A stretch of 64,000 nt of DNA from Lysobacteraceae bacterium NML93-0793. GTDB lineage: Bacteria; Pseudomonadota; Gammaproteobacteria; Xanthomonadales; Xanthomonadaceae. The first letter of the stretch is position 1. Every line of letters begins with the position of its first letter. Below are positions 28,501 through 41,300 of the stretch, one piece after another. The notes beneath the pieces are model-generated. The model did no database searches and was not told the origin of the DNA. It saw only the letters and a list, made by a program, of their open reading frames with translations. The stretch lies in NCBI GenBank assembly GCA_002324875.1, contig NTJG01000012.1, forward strand, positions 1 through 64,000, written 5' to 3'. The translations under genes and the position numbers were made by a program.

Positions 28501-29904
28501 ATGCTTCCGATTCTTCCCGTCATTCTGTCCGGCGGTTCCGGCACGCGCCTGTGGCCGCTGTCGCGCGAGGCCTATCCCAAGCAGTTCCTGCCGCTGGTCG
28601 GTGAGCAGACCATGCTCCAGGCGACATGGGCGCGCGTGGCGGATATCGCAGGCGCTGCGCCGATCGTGGTCGCGAACCAGGAACACCGCTTCATGGCGGC
28701 CGAGCAACTGCGCGAATGCGGCGTATCGCCTGCCGCGCTGATCCTGGAGCCGATCGGGCGCAACACCGCGCCGGCCATCGCCATCGCGGCCCTGCAGACC
28801 CTGGCCGCCGGCGAGGATGCGCTGCTGCTGGTGCTGCCCTCCGACCACGTCGTACGCGACGACAGCGCCTTCCACGCTGCCGTGCGGGACGCCTCGGTCG
28901 CGGCCCAGGACGGCAAGCTGGTGACCTTCGGCATCGTACCGACCGCACCTGAAACCGGTTATGGCTACATCAAGGCGGCCCCGGGCGATGGCGTGCGCGC
29001 GGTCGAACGCTTCGTCGAAAAGCCCGATCTTGCGACGGCCCAGGCGTATCTGGCCTCCGGTGCGTACTACTGGAACAGCGGCATGTTCCTGTTCAAGGCG
29101 TCGCGCTACCTCGACGAGTTGCGTCAGCTGCAGCCGGACATGCTGGCGGCATGCGAGCAGGCCTTGTCGCGGGCCACGCGGGATGCGGACTTCATCCGGC
29201 TCGATGCCGATGCGTTTTCGCGGAGTCCGAACGATTCGATCGACTATGCCGTCATGGAGAAGACCCGTGATGCGGCGGTGGTGCCACTGGATGCAGGCTG
29301 GAGCGACGTGGGCTCCTGGTCGGCACTGTGGGAAGTCTCGGACAAGGACACCAACGGCAATGCCCATCATGGCGACGTCATCGAGATCGACTGCCGTAAC
29401 ACCTACGCGCATGGCTCACGCCTGATCGCAATGGTGGGCCTGGAAGACATCGTCGTTGTGGAGACAGACGATGCAGTGATGGTCGGTCATCGGGACCGCA
29501 TCCAGGAGGTCAAGCAGGTCGTCAACCGCATCAAGCGCGACGGCCGCAGCGAAGCTGCGGCGCACCGCAAGGTCTATCGTCCATGGGGCGCCTACGATTC
29601 CATCGACAATGGCGCCCGCTTCCAGGTCAAGCGCATCACGGTCAAGCCCGGCGCCACGCTGAGCCTGCAGATGCACCACCACCGCGCCGAGCACTGGATC
29701 GTCGTCAGCGGCACCGCCGAGGTGACGCGCGGCGATGACGTGATCCTGCTGACCGAGAACCAGAGCACCTACATCCCACTGGGCGTGACGCACCGGCTGA
29801 AGAACCCGGGCAAGTTGCCGCTGGAGCTGATCGAGGTGCAGTCCGGCAGCTATCTGGGCGAGGACGATATCGTTCGGTTCGAGGACCAGTACGGCCGGAG
29901 CTGA
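28501..29904 (+). CDS. manC: Mannose-1-P guanylyltransferase/mannose-6-P isomerase, second copy
   Basis: The 467-residue product is a second bifunctional PMI-GMP enzyme. [20 protein letters not shown] at the N-terminus marks the guanylyltransferase and FVEKPD lies near 165. The cupin isomerase domain ([28 protein letters not shown]) is almost the same as in the copy at 20262, even at the DNA level. It likely feeds GDP-mannose to the Gmd-Rmd pathway encoded downstream. Sixteen bp separate it from manB. Confidence 0.92.
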   Translation: MLPILPVILSGGSGTRLWPLSREAYPKQFLPLVGEQTMLQATWARVADIAGAAPIVVANQEHRFMAAEQLRECGVSPAALILEPIGRNTAPAIAIAALQTLAAGEDALLLVLPSDHVVRDDSAFHAAVRDASVAAQDGKLVTFGIVPTAPETGYGYIKAAPGDGVRAVERFVEKPDLATAQAYLASGAYYWNSGMFLFKASRYLDELRQLQPDMLAACEQALSRATRDADFIRLDADAFSRSPNDSIDYAVMEKTRDAAVVPLDAGWSDVGSWSALWEVSDKDTNGNAHHGDVIEIDCRNTYAHGSRLIAMVGLEDIVVVETDDAVMVGHRDRIQEVKQVVNRIKRDGRSEAAAHRKVYRPWGAYDSIDNGARFQVKRITVKPGATLSLQMHHHRAEHWIVVSGTAEVTRGDDVILLTENQSTYIPLGVTHRLKNPGKLPLELIEVQSGSYLGEDDIVRFEDQYGRS

Positions 29905-29960
29905 CCGAGAGCCTGCCCGGGTCGCTGCAGCGCCTCGCAGCGGTCCTCCCTTTGCAGCAG

Positions 29961-30761
29961 TCAGCGCCTACCGTGTGGGAAGCCCACCATAAGCCGTTCG
30001 ACCTGGCTGGGATGGAACGCGCACACGAGGGTCTGATACCAGAAATGCAGGATGTGCTGGTGCATGATCACGTAGCGATTGGACGGCGACCTGACGTCCA
30101 GGTGATGGTCCTCGTGCACAGCAAGCACAATCGGAAACGTCTCCAGGAGGACGTCGAGAAAGTCGGGGATGCTGATGCGCTGGAAGGCGTTGAGGCACCA
30201 GTGGTTCATTTCAAGCACGACGGCCGGACGGTGACGCGCGAGGGTGGCCGCGCCCCCTCGCAGCACGTTGAGCTCGAAGCCCTCCACGTCAATCTTGATT
30301 ACGTCGACCGATCTCGCGCCGCCTGCCTGTACGAATTTGTCCAAGGTCTCGATTCGAATCGTCTCGACCATGTGACCTTCGCTGGCCTTCACCTTGTCGG
30401 ATACATACGCACCCGATCGGTTGTCCGAGGAGTAGGTCAGTTCGAACGTGCCAGCCGCCTGCCCTAGGCCGAAATTGTGTAGGGTCACATTTTCGCATGC
30501 AGCCGCCGCCACGTTTTCCTCTAGGAGCGAAAAGGTCGTCGGCGAGGGCTCGAATGCATGCACCTCGTCGGCGAGCTGACTGTGCAGGAGCGTGGTCATG
30601 CCGATATTGGCGCCCACGTCGAGCACGGTGCCGTAGGCCATGGATTCGAGTATCCGTGCAGTCGCGGGCTCCCAGCAGCCCTCCATGTTGTCAAGATAGC
30701 GATCGTCGGTCACGACCGTGTACGCCGAATGGAGGATGTCGATCGAGGACGCGTGTTTCAT
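29961..30761 (-). CDS. FkbM-family methyltransferase
   Basis: The 266-residue product has the FkbM methyltransferase fold: SAM-binding VLDVGANIGMTTLL near residue 45, AFEPSPTTFSLLEENV, and the second motif DVIKIDVEGFELNVLRGG. These enzymes O-methylate sugars in many polysaccharide loci. Twenty further residues upstream (from 30821) are possible, but the ATG at 30761 (MKHASSIDIL) gives a more usual N-terminus. It lies at the etfA-proximal edge of the O-antigen region, convergent with the second manC. Confidence 0.83.
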   Translation of the reverse strand: MKHASSIDILHSAYTVVTDDRYLDNMEGCWEPATARILESMAYGTVLDVGANIGMTTLLHSQLADEVHAFEPSPTTFSLLEENVAAAACENVTLHNFGLGQAAGTFELTYSSDNRSGAYVSDKVKASEGHMVETIRIETLDKFVQAGGARSVDVIKIDVEGFELNVLRGGAATLARHRPAVVLEMNHWCLNAFQRISIPDFLDVLLETFPIVLAVHEDHHLDVRSPSNRYVIMHQHILHFWYQTLVCAFHPSQVERLMVGFPHGRR

Positions 30762-30965
30762 GCCTGTACCGTGCAGCGCGCCAGAAGACGGCGCAACACG
30801 GATCATTAGCCCGTAGCGCAATTAAGTCGGCGTGAAAAGGCCGTGACCGGACATAGCGCCGTGGCCGACGTCATGGCATGGACCCGATTACACTCGTCGC
30901 CCCGCGACGCGCCTTGAGGCGATGCCGGCACGTCCTCCCTACTGCGAATATCCGAGCCGGTCTCC

Positions 30966-31364
30966 ATGCTTCGACCACGCACGATCCCCCAGCCCGTCCG
31001 CTTCCTCGTGATCGGAGGAGTCGCCACTTTGACGCACTTGGCATGCGCGCTCGCCTTGACTCGCGCGATGCCGGAGGCCTCCCTCTACGCTGTCAATGCA
31101 GCGGCGTTCGCGATCGCGTTCTTCGTATCGTTCTACGGACACACGCACGTCACGTTCCGGCGCGGCGGCAGCATGATGAAGTTTCTCGTCGTGGCGATAG
31201 CCGGCTTCGCCCTCAACAACCTGCTGCTGCACGGCGCCAAGCGTCTTGGCGCATCCCACGAATGGGCGCTGGCACTGGCGATCGGACTGGTTCCCGTGTT
31301 CACCTATATCGCGTCGTCGCTGTGGGCCTTTGCAGTCCGCCGGCCGACGTCCACGGAAGACTGA
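30966..31364 (+). CDS. GtrA-family membrane protein
   Basis: The 132-residue protein has four predicted membrane helices and the GtrA pattern (FLVIGGVATLTHLACALALTR; FFVSFYGHTHVTFRR; NNLLLHGAKRLGA). GtrA proteins are proposed flippases for undecaprenyl-phosphate-linked sugars used in periplasmic glycosylation of O-antigen. It is the only plus-strand gene in the 29.9-48.4 kb block. The GtrB-like glycosyltransferase at 37374 and the membrane proteins at 31413 and 35284 are its likely partners. Confidence 0.85.
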   Translation: MLRPRTIPQPVRFLVIGGVATLTHLACALALTRAMPEASLYAVNAAAFAIAFFVSFYGHTHVTFRRGGSMMKFLVVAIAGFALNNLLLHGAKRLGASHEWALALAIGLVPVFTYIASSLWAFAVRRPTSTED

Positions 31365-31412
31365 TCTGCCACGTCCACTGCCTCCAGCCGATGGATGCGG
31401 GTGCTGCGGCAC

Positions 31413-33173
31413 TTAACAGTAGTCGCGGGTACGTCTGGGTTCGGCCTTCAGTTCAGATACCAGCAGCGACCACCAGCCAGGCAGGCCGATCACGACCGAG
31501 TGGCTGCCCGGCGGGAAATCCAGACGCACCCTTGCATCGGTGCAGGTCCGGTAAATCGACAGATCGGTTCCCTTATCGACACGCGCTCGCATGCCCGGCG
31601 CGAGAAACACGGGGAAACGAGCGTCACCCGCACGGGGGCACTCGACCCGGAAGCGAAGTTCGCTCACTTCGACGAAACGCTGCCAATCCACGCGGGCCAC
31701 CGTGCATTCGCCGGTAGAAGTAAGCGCGAATTGCGATGCCAAGTGTGCGTAGCGCGGCAACTCCGTGCCTGGCGGGGGACGGGGACCGAATTCGCCTCCC
31801 GCCAGATAATCGGCCTCGCCCGTGCCGAACACCCGCATGTCCGGGATCGAGGGATACCGCATGCCGCTTACCGCCGGGCTGCTGTTGAGAGACAGGAATA
31901 CCGACAGCATCGACAGCATCAGCGCGCACCACCGCCCGAGCTCACCGGATTGGCTCCAAAGGTGCACGGCCAGCGCCGCAACGAGCATGACCGACGCCAC
32001 CGTGGTGTAGGCCTGGAGGCGCCAGGGAAACTGCAGATAGCGCGCACCCGGCACCAGTTCATAGACGGGCGCGGCAAGACGCATCTGGAGGGCCAGGTAA
32101 AGGAAGAACATACAGATCAGAAATCGTACCGGCAGCGTCGATTCGAGGCCGCTCGTCCCGCCCGGGCGTGCATCGCGCATCGAACGGCGGACGGGTTTCC
32201 AGCTGCACATCAACAGTGCGGCCGCCGCCATCACGACGGGGAACACATAGAGGTCGAACTGGACCGTGAACCCGTCGACGCCATCTCCCCAGGTCCAGCC
32301 TCGATCCCAAACGTAATTGACAGGATCGATGAAATTGTTGCCGGGCCTCAACCCTTCGCTCAGTAGCTCCGAAGTGTCGTTGTAGCCCGAGAAGGCGATC
32401 ACAGGCATGAGCAAGGGAAGTGCCAGCGCAAAGGCGAGCAGTACACTAACCGACGCTTGTCGCAGGAGCTGCGGCCAGTCGAGTGAATGCGTCATCGCTG
32501 CAGCGACCAGACCGATCGCAAACAGCAAAGGTACGAACAGCGCGAGCGACATGTGCGAGAGCATCGCAAACGCCACCAGAGGACCGGCCCACCATGACCA
32601 CACGCCCGAGCACACCAGACGCATAAGCGGAACCATCATTGCGCCAATCGCCGCAACCGCCGAGTACTCTGCAAATGCCCCTCTGACAAGCCAGTCCGTG
32701 GTCGCATAGTTCGACGTCAGCAGCAATGTGCCAGCGACGACGCCCGCAGGCCAGCAGGCCCGCCCATAGGCAACGACGGTCGCCCATGCAACCCCCATGA
32801 AGCCGACGACGCTGCACAGCAGCAAGGCGCCCACGACCGCGACCTTCACGCCACCCGTCGCTGCGTAGATCGCCGCGGACATGAGCATGAAGGTCTTGTG
32901 GTATAGCCCAGGCATCGGCGACCCCATGCCCTCGTGCGACACGCTGGACCAGACCGGCAGGACGTGCCCTGCGCGCCATTGGCCCACGACCGCCGTCAAA
33001 CGATGCACCGCCGCCACGCCTTCGTGATTCTGTGGCCATCCATCCGCCAGCGCGATCGGCGCCAGAACGGCGCACGACACGACGCAGGCCCAGGTCAGGA
33101 GCAGGACAAACTCCCGAAGCGCGAATCGCTCCGGGCGTTGGGGCGTCCGAAAAGGCACCGAGTTTTCGTTCAT
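31413..33173 (-). CDS. Large polytopic membrane protein, GT-C/PTPS-related type
   Basis: The 586-residue product has about ten hydrophobic segments spread over residues 25-420 and a soluble C-terminal domain of roughly 150 residues. The layout and motifs (HEGVAAVHRL; HVLPVWSSVSHEGMGSPMPGLYHK; GARYLQFPWRLQAY) resemble the 6-pyruvoyl-tetrahydropterin-synthase-related membrane proteins, which look like GT-C glycosyltransferases using polyprenyl-phosphate sugars. A role in adding a side sugar to the exported polysaccharide is inferred. It is probably the last gene of the minus-strand operon, 155 bp after rmd. Confidence 0.6.
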   Translation of the reverse strand: MNENSVPFRTPQRPERFALREFVLLLTWACVVSCAVLAPIALADGWPQNHEGVAAVHRLTAVVGQWRAGHVLPVWSSVSHEGMGSPMPGLYHKTFMLMSAAIYAATGGVKVAVVGALLLCSVVGFMGVAWATVVAYGRACWPAGVVAGTLLLTSNYATTDWLVRGAFAEYSAVAAIGAMMVPLMRLVCSGVWSWWAGPLVAFAMLSHMSLALFVPLLFAIGLVAAAMTHSLDWPQLLRQASVSVLLAFALALPLLMPVIAFSGYNDTSELLSEGLRPGNNFIDPVNYVWDRGWTWGDGVDGFTVQFDLYVFPVVMAAAALLMCSWKPVRRSMRDARPGGTSGLESTLPVRFLICMFFLYLALQMRLAAPVYELVPGARYLQFPWRLQAYTTVASVMLVAALAVHLWSQSGELGRWCALMLSMLSVFLSLNSSPAVSGMRYPSIPDMRVFGTGEADYLAGGEFGPRPPPGTELPRYAHLASQFALTSTGECTVARVDWQRFVEVSELRFRVECPRAGDARFPVFLAPGMRARVDKGTDLSIYRTCTDARVRLDFPPGSHSVVIGLPGWWSLLVSELKAEPRRTRDYC

Positions 33174-33328
33174 GGTTTCCTTCCCCCGGTGGAAACAGGT
33201 ACAACGATGGTTGCCGCTGCCCGCACCGCATGCGTGTCACGCAGGGACACGTATGCCCAAGCGAGCGCCCGACGGTTTTCGGCGCGCTCGACATCGCAAG
33301 TCCCGCGGATCTGCACCACGCCGTAGCG

Positions 33329-34236
33329 TCAGGCGTCTGCGTCCATCATCCAGGCGATGGTGTCGGCAAGCGTCGGCATCTCGAGTGGCCCGACAAGCGA
33401 CTCCAGTCGGGAGGCGTCTCCCGACAGCACCCTGACCTCGTTCTGGCGGACGAAGGCCGGGTTCACTTCGACCCGTATCATGTGCCCGGTATACGCCTCG
33501 CACAAAGCGACGATCTCCCGCAATGAGTGGGTGACGCCGGAGCACACGTTAACCGTGACGTCGACCGCGTCGCGCGAGAACAGCAAGCGTCTGTAGGCCT
33601 CGACCACGACGCGGACGTCGCTGATGTCACGCCAGACATCGAGGTTGCCAAGCTCGATCGTGGGCGCCCGGTCGCGGAAGTGGGAGACGATCTTCGGAAT
33701 CAGGAAGTTCGCCGTCTGCCCCACGCCTGTGTAGTTGAAGGGCCGCGTGATGATCAAGGGCAGCCGCCCGGTCCACAGGCGGGCGACGTACTCCATCGCC
33801 AGTTTGCTGACGGCGTAATCATTCGCTGGCTGGGCCGTGGCGGTTTCGTCCAGCACGCCTTCTGACGCGTTTCCGTAGACATTGGCGCTGCTGGCCAGAA
33901 GCACACGCGAAGGCGGCGTCTCGAGCGCACCGAGTGCGTCGAGGAGATTTCGCGTCCCCAGCAGATTGACCTCATAGAAATCGCGTGCGCTTCCATGTCC
34001 AACGAACGCCTTGGCCGCCAGATGCACCACGAATCCGGGCCGAGTGTCGAGGACTGCACGTCGTACCGCGTCGGCGTCCCGAAGATCGACTGCCAGATCG
34101 TCTCCGGACCGATCGGGCGAGCCGCCGCCACGCCCGCCCAGTGCGACAACCTCACAGCCGTGCGCTTCGAGCTCCCGTCGCATGAAGCCGCCGGTGAAGC
34201 CGCCGGCGCCTGTCAGCAGTACCCGATCGATCGACA

Positions 34237-34237
<1 letters not shown>
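33329..34237 (-). CDS. rmd: GDP-6-deoxy-D-mannose reductase (D-rhamnose synthesis)
   Basis: Rmd reduces GDP-4-keto-6-deoxy-D-mannose to GDP-D-rhamnose. The 302-residue extended SDR has the NAD(P)-binding TGAGGFTGGFMRREL, the substrate region SSANVYGNASEGVLDE, the catalytic YAVSKLAMEYVARLW, and RPFNYTGVGQTANFLIPKIV, typical of Rmd. GDP-fucose synthase (Fcl) is the main alternative product class. The sequence lacks Fcl hallmarks and reads as Rmd. Its ATG overlaps the gmd stop by one base. Confidence 0.85.
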
Positions 34238-35283
<1,046 letters not shown>

Positions 35284-37377
35284 CTACCTTGAGTGACTGG
35301 AAATTCCCTGGATCCGCAGTGCAATCAGCGCGATGCCCAACTGCCGCCGGTCCTCACCCTGGCCCAGGGCGTTTGGCGACGTCGGCTTCGGCACGACCAG
35401 TTCGATCCGGGAAACCTTGTCGGGATTGGACAACTCCAACGATGCCTCGCCAGGCGTCGCAGCGAGACGCAACACGCCAGACTGGCTACCCATGCGCACC
35501 AGCACGTCGGCGTCGGCGTTGGGGCCGTAAGCATACCCCGACAGCGTGACCCTCACGCGCTCGCCAGGGTCTGCCGGGAGTTGGATCGTGGCATGCGCAC
35601 CGTCCGACCAGACGCCCCACGGCTCCGGATCGGACCACCCGCCGACGAGCATTCCGTAGTGTTCGCCATTCACGAACAACCAGCCCTGGGGCGGCGATTC
35701 GCCTGCCAGCTCCACCGTGGCGCCGGCACTCTCGATGCAGGGCGCACAGTCCTGGCCAGCGGGCACCAGCACGCTGAAGCCATCGACATGCGCGATGAAA
35801 TCGCGCGGTCCCATCACACCACGGACCTGCGCGGTCGAGCCCTCATCCAGCACGTACAAGGTTCGCGGCTCGAAGCGCCCCGAGGCCAGCATCGCCTCGG
35901 TACGGGCACGCTGCGCCTCGAACCCCGGCTCGTTGATCCGGGCCAGATACACCATGTCCGTCGCCATCCCCTCGGCCGCAGCCAAGGCCGAGAACTCCGA
36001 CCAAGCGGGTGCCCGATTGGCCGGGGGCAGGCTGCGCAGACGATCGTATCCTCCCTCCACACTGGTCCAGAAATCACTGGCCAGCGGCGTCTGCCAGGTG
36101 GAGGCGGCCGGGGCGCGATAGGCATCGAGCAGGCGCCAGCCTGCACTGGTGTCGTAGATCTGCACGACCAGGCAGACGGCGAGAATCCAGCGCACCTGAC
36201 GCAGGCTGTAGCTGGCGACCACCGCGGCGATACCCGCCAGCATCAGCAGGTAATAGGCGATCCAGAAAAAACGACCGCTCGCCCTGAAGGTTTCGTGGAT
36301 TCCACCCAGCAGGCCGGCGTAACCCAGATTCAGGTCGTAACGGCCCGCGCCCAACTGGTCGGACCAGGCGTAGACCATCATCAGAAGCGCAGCCAACACC
36401 AGCATGCGGTGTCTGCGCAGCACTGAACGTATTGCAGGGCGGCGTGTGACCAGACCGGCCAGGCCCGCTAGCATCACCAGCATCATGCCCAGCCCCAGAT
36501 AGCCGAACCCCTCGCCGTCGCCCTCGCCTCCGGGCAGGTCCGGCAGGATTCTCGACCACGCGTCCGGATCGATCGGCGACAGCAGGTTCATCCGGTAGAA
36601 GCCGTAGCCCCAGGCCGTCGTGCCGCCGCTGACTGCGAAATAGCCGGCCTGCCAGCACACCAGGGCCAGCAGACCGATTACCAGCGCGACTTCGAGGCAG
36701 GCGCGCGCCGGCGCGGCCTCCCGGCACAGCACGCGATCGAGCAGGCCGGCGAACCAGACGGCCAGCACCATGACCAGCAGGTAGGCGTGCACCAGGGCCG
36801 CCACGGACACCAGCAGCGCCCAGACGAGCATGCCGGGACGCACCAGCCTGAGCAGATTCGCGTACAACGCGGCCAGCAGCAGGAAGTGTCCGGCGAGGGC
36901 CAGATGCCCCCCCAGCCGGAACAGCATCGGCGGCGCAAGCGTGAAAAAGACGCACACCAGCGTCCTCACCACGACATCGGGAGTCATCAGCCGCGCCAGC
37001 CGGAATCCGAACCAGGCCTGCAGGACGAAACAGGCCAGGACCCAGAAACCGAAATACTGGAACTGCTCGGGCAGGACGCTGTCGAAGGGTTTGAAGAGGA
37101 TGGCGAGCAGCGGAATCGAATCCGAATACACGATCGAACTGGCCATCTCCAGTCCGAATGCCGGATTGAGACCCAGCGGAAACGTCCAGGGCCCGCTCCG
37201 GTAGAACACCCAGCCCAGATAATGCTGCGCGGCGTCTCCATGCTGCAGCCAGGCGATGTTGGTGGGCGCCAGCAGCTTGCCGCCTGCGACCAGCGCAAGC
37301 GCGAAGATTCCGACCACGATGGGAATCACCCGCATCAGGGGCGCCAGCGGTGAATCTCGTTCGGCGTCGATGCTCAT
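35284..37377 (-). CDS. DUF6311-like polytopic membrane protein, GT-C-like
   Basis: The 697-residue product has about ten membrane segments within residues 15-400 and a large soluble C-terminal domain. The first periplasmic loop, [21 protein letters not shown] followed by TFPLGLNP and IVYSDSIPL, is characteristic of DUF6311 proteins, which resemble GT-C glycosyltransferases with an acidic catalytic loop. It overlaps the GtrB-like gene by 4 bp, as expected if that enzyme makes the lipid-linked sugar used by this one. Acceptor and sugar are unknown. Confidence 0.65.
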   Translation of the reverse strand: MSIDAERDSPLAPLMRVIPIVVGIFALALVAGGKLLAPTNIAWLQHGDAAQHYLGWVFYRSGPWTFPLGLNPAFGLEMASSIVYSDSIPLLAILFKPFDSVLPEQFQYFGFWVLACFVLQAWFGFRLARLMTPDVVVRTLVCVFFTLAPPMLFRLGGHLALAGHFLLLAALYANLLRLVRPGMLVWALLVSVAALVHAYLLVMVLAVWFAGLLDRVLCREAAPARACLEVALVIGLLALVCWQAGYFAVSGGTTAWGYGFYRMNLLSPIDPDAWSRILPDLPGGEGDGEGFGYLGLGMMLVMLAGLAGLVTRRPAIRSVLRRHRMLVLAALLMMVYAWSDQLGAGRYDLNLGYAGLLGGIHETFRASGRFFWIAYYLLMLAGIAAVVASYSLRQVRWILAVCLVVQIYDTSAGWRLLDAYRAPAASTWQTPLASDFWTSVEGGYDRLRSLPPANRAPAWSEFSALAAAEGMATDMVYLARINEPGFEAQRARTEAMLASGRFEPRTLYVLDEGSTAQVRGVMGPRDFIAHVDGFSVLVPAGQDCAPCIESAGATVELAGESPPQGWLFVNGEHYGMLVGGWSDPEPWGVWSDGAHATIQLPADPGERVRVTLSGYAYGPNADADVLVRMGSQSGVLRLAATPGEASLELSNPDKVSRIELVVPKPTSPNALGQGEDRRQLGIALIALRIQGISSHSR

Positions 37378-38339
37378 TTTCTGTCCGTACCCTGCATATC
37401 GTCCTTCAACACGTAGCGCGGCCGACCCTTGGTCTCAAGGTAAATCCGGCCGATGTACTCGCCCAGCACACCGACGCTGATCAGCTGCACGCCGCCCATG
37501 AACAGGATGGCGACCATCAGGGACGGATAACCGGGCACGGTGTTTCCCCAGACCAGCTTCTGCACGACCATGAAAATCGCATAGAGGAACGACAGCAGCG
37601 CGATCACCACGCCCGCGTAGGTCCACATGCGCAGCGGCAGCGTCGAGAAACTCGTGAATCCCTCGATGGCCAGGTTCCACAGTTTCCATCCGTTGAATTT
37701 TCCCTCGCCGGCAGAACGCGGCGCGCGTGTGTATTCCACGATTTCCGTGCGGCCGCCCACCCACGCGAGCACGCCCTTCATGAACAGGTTGCGTTCGCCC
37801 AGCCTGAGGACCTGGCTCACCGCATCACGCGACATCAGCCTGAAGTCGCCGACGTTCTCCTCGATCCGGACCTTGCTGATCCGGTTGTGGACCCGGTAGA
37901 ACCATTCGGCGGTCTTGCGCTTGAGCACGCCGTCGCTCTCACGGTCGACCCGCTTCGCCAGCACGATCTGTGCCCCGGCACGCCATTTGGCCAACAGCGC
38001 CGGGATCACATCCACGGGATCCTGGAGGTCCACATCGATGGGGATGATCGCATCGCCGCGCGCAGCTTCCAGTCCGGCGAAAAGTGCCGGTTCCTTGCCG
38101 AAGTTGCGGGTGAACGACAACAGCCGCACGTCCGGATCGACCTGCTGCAACGCCCTGACCGCCTCGATCGTGCGATCGGAGCTGCCGTCGTCGACGAAGA
38201 CGATCTCGATGCGCTCTGCCGACAGCGCGGGAACGGCACGCAGGCTTGCGTGGAACACCGGGATGGCGTCCTCCTCGTTGAACACCGGCACGATCAGTGA
38301 GATCAACCCGCCGTGTGCCTGAACCGTTTCTGCCGTCAC
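37374..38339 (-). CDS. GtrB/DPMS-like family 2 glycosyltransferase
   Basis: The 321-residue enzyme has a cytoplasmic GT-A domain ([47 protein letters not shown]; the metal-binding DVDLQDP) and two C-terminal membrane helices (about 230-300). This is the layout of GtrB and other polyprenyl-phosphate glycosyltransferases. It would load a sugar onto undecaprenyl phosphate at the inner leaflet. The start codon is GTG overlapping the stop of the upstream glycosyltransferase (GTGA). It overlaps the DUF6311 gene downstream. Confidence 0.88.
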   Translation of the reverse strand: MTAETVQAHGGLISLIVPVFNEEDAIPVFHASLRAVPALSAERIEIVFVDDGSSDRTIEAVRALQQVDPDVRLLSFTRNFGKEPALFAGLEAARGDAIIPIDVDLQDPVDVIPALLAKWRAGAQIVLAKRVDRESDGVLKRKTAEWFYRVHNRISKVRIEENVGDFRLMSRDAVSQVLRLGERNLFMKGVLAWVGGRTEIVEYTRAPRSAGEGKFNGWKLWNLAIEGFTSFSTLPLRMWTYAGVVIALLSFLYAIFMVVQKLVWGNTVPGYPSLMVAILFMGGVQLISVGVLGEYIGRIYLETKGRPRYVLKDDMQGTDRK

Positions 38340-41300
38340 GACGTCGACTCCTCATGCGTTTCCGACAGCAGAACACGCTTCAGGCGCTCGGCCATCTCGT
38401 CCCAGCTCACCCTGTCCAGATCACCCGATCCGGGCTGCACGCCCTGATCGGCCAATGCGAGCCAGTTCCTGATGGCGGCCGCGAGCGCCGCCGCATCATC
38501 GGCTTCGAAATAGGCCGCCGCGTCGCCTGCGACTTCCCGGAACACGGGAATATCGCGCACCAGCAGCGGCAGGCCGTGACCCGACGCCTCGATGAGCGGC
38601 AGGCCGAACCCCTCGCCGAACGAGGCCGCCAGCAGGCAGGATGCGTGCGCGTAGACCAAGGCCAGGTATTCGTCGCTTGCGTCGGCCAGCCAGTGCAGTC
38701 GGCGCCCCGCCTCCGGATGCGACTGCAACCGCTGGACCGTCTGGGGAATGTCCCGGCGCAAGGAAGGATCCAGTCCCCGCCAGCCTTCCCTGCCCACCAC
38801 GACCAGGTTGACCTCGATGTCGTCGCGCCACAGCGCGGAGAATGCGTCAAGCGCCTGCAGGTAGCCCTTGCGCGGCTCGATCGAACCGACCATGAGGAAC
38901 GTGGGACGCGCCTGCATGGAGGCAAGCACTTCCCGCGCGCCCTCGGGCAGACCCTGCGTGGGCAACGAATTGTCGATGTCGGACCCGAGGTTCGTGACCT
39001 GCAGATCGAAACGTCCACCGGGGTCGCGGTCGGTCTCGTCCAGCCATGCCCGCATATCGTCGGCCACGGCGCGCGAGATGCAGACGGCACCGTCCAGTTC
39101 CGCGATGCTCTCCAGCCACTCCAGGTGCCCGACCTCCGCGCCGGGCGGGAATACTTCGGGCATCCGGATCGGTAGCAGATCGAACAGCATGGCGTAGGCC
39201 CTTACGCCGAGACGGCGGTAGCGCGACAGCAGTCCTTCGCGGACCGCCGACACCAGCGCGCCTCCGCTGATGTCCAACGTCAGCAGGACATCGTCAGGGC
39301 GGGCGTCGACGATGTCGTCGTCCAGTGCAGCCAGCGGCGCGACGCCCTGGACCTTGAGGCCGAAGCCGCGCGCATGGCGGTACTGCCAACGCCCGTCCCG
39401 GCCGTCGAGATAGACGGGCTCGATCCGCACACCGGGTGATTCGTTCCGCGCCAACGCCGCCAGCACTCCGCGGGCCACCCGCTCGATGCCGGTATGCAGA
39501 TGCGTGCCCACCGTGGCCGTCACGTCGAGCAGAAGCCGGCGCGCGCTGCCGCGCTCGGGGAACGCACCCGCGAGATGCGCACACAGGCGATCGACCTCCG
39601 CAGACGACCAGCCCTCCGTTTCACGCAGCCGTGCATACAACTGCATCTGTCTCGACGCTGCCGCGCGCCTGTACGCCCCTTCGATCGACGCCTCATATGC
39701 CAGAGCGCATGCACGCGGCGCATGCACTTCGGCGATGGCACTTCTGCCGCCCTGCCCCAGTGCCTCCCTCAAGCCGGGATCGGACCGCAGCCGTTCCAGC
39801 GCCGCTTGGAGCGCCGGCACGTCGACATGATCTGCAAGGATGATTGCGCCGGAGGGGGACACTTCGGCCAGCGAGCCGTTCGCGTTGATGATGAGCGGGA
39901 CGCCCCGGCTCATGCAGTCCATGACGGCTGCGGATGTCTCGCCCCTCGACGTGGCCCGCATCTGCACCGCGACGTCTGCAGCCTGCAGATACTGCCGGTA
40001 GCGTGTCCCGTCGACGAAACCGGTGATCCCGATCCGCGCCGAAGCCGGATGCGAGGCGATCTGCTCCAACAACTGGGCGCCGTAGTCGCCACCATGGTTC
40101 TCGCCGACAAACACCAGACGCCCGGACGGATCTTCGGCCAGGCTCGAGCCGGCCCATGCCTCGACCAGCAGATGGTTCAACTTGGAGCTGTCGAGGAAGC
40201 CGAAACTGCACACGACGAACGCATCCGAAGGCAGCCCGAGGGCCTTTCTGGCCGCGGCCTTGTCAGGGGATCGCTCGACATCCTTGAGCAGCGGAATGAC
40301 CGACGCGTCCAGAGTGCTGCCATACCAGACCTCCAGAAGCTCGCGCGCATATCGCGAGTGCACGATGACTCCGATCGCATCGGACAGGAGCTCGAAATTG
40401 CTCGGGTACTCCCGCTTGGCCTGCTCCGGCGACTCCACCTTGCTCGCAACGGCCCGCAAGCCGTGCGAGACGTAGAGTGCACGGGTCCACGCATCGGGCG
40501 TCATCCCGCTGTCCTCGAGCCAGCCGTAGAGCGAGCTGAGGAAGAAATCGTGCAGCACCATCACGCCGGGATGCGCGCGCATCAACTCCGGTACGTGACG
40601 GTGAAACGGCGAGTTTCCCACCTGGTACACGATGCGGTCGTAACCCTCGGCATTGGATCTGAACCAGTCAATGTCCCGCACCGCCACGCCGGCGGGCAGG
40701 TCCGACTCGACACCGTGCTGGTCCACGATCACGTCGACGTCGTACAGAGCCGCCAGTTCGGGGAGCAGGTCGGCGCTGTAGTCGGCGATACCCGAACGTT
40801 CCGGCGGCAACGGCGTCACCATCGCCAGGCGCAGTCTGCGCACAGGCAGTTCCGTCGCAGCGCCCTGGCCGGTGTCGGCGCTCAACCGGCGCCAGACATC
40901 CAGCGCGCGCAGCGACGTCCTGTCCCACGAATAGCGTTGCGCCTGTTCAAGCCCATGCGCACGCAGGCGCGCGGCGAACGCCGGATCGCGCAGCACTGCG
41001 CCCATGCGATCGGCGATGGCCTGCACGTCGAACGGATCGAACATCGCCTCGGGCAGGTTGATGACTTCGACGATGCTCGATGTCGCCGACCCGATCACCG
41101 GCGCACCGCAGGTCATGGCCTCCAGGGCGGGCAGACCGAAGCCTTCATGCCAGGAAGGAAACGCGAAACAGGCGCACCCCTTGTACAGGGTGACCAGTTC
41201 CGAGTCGCTGACGTACCCGGTGAACACGATATCGTCCGCTCCGAGCCCCTGCGTCTGCGCATGCGTACGCAGGCGCTGGATATCGCCTTCGGGCATGCGG

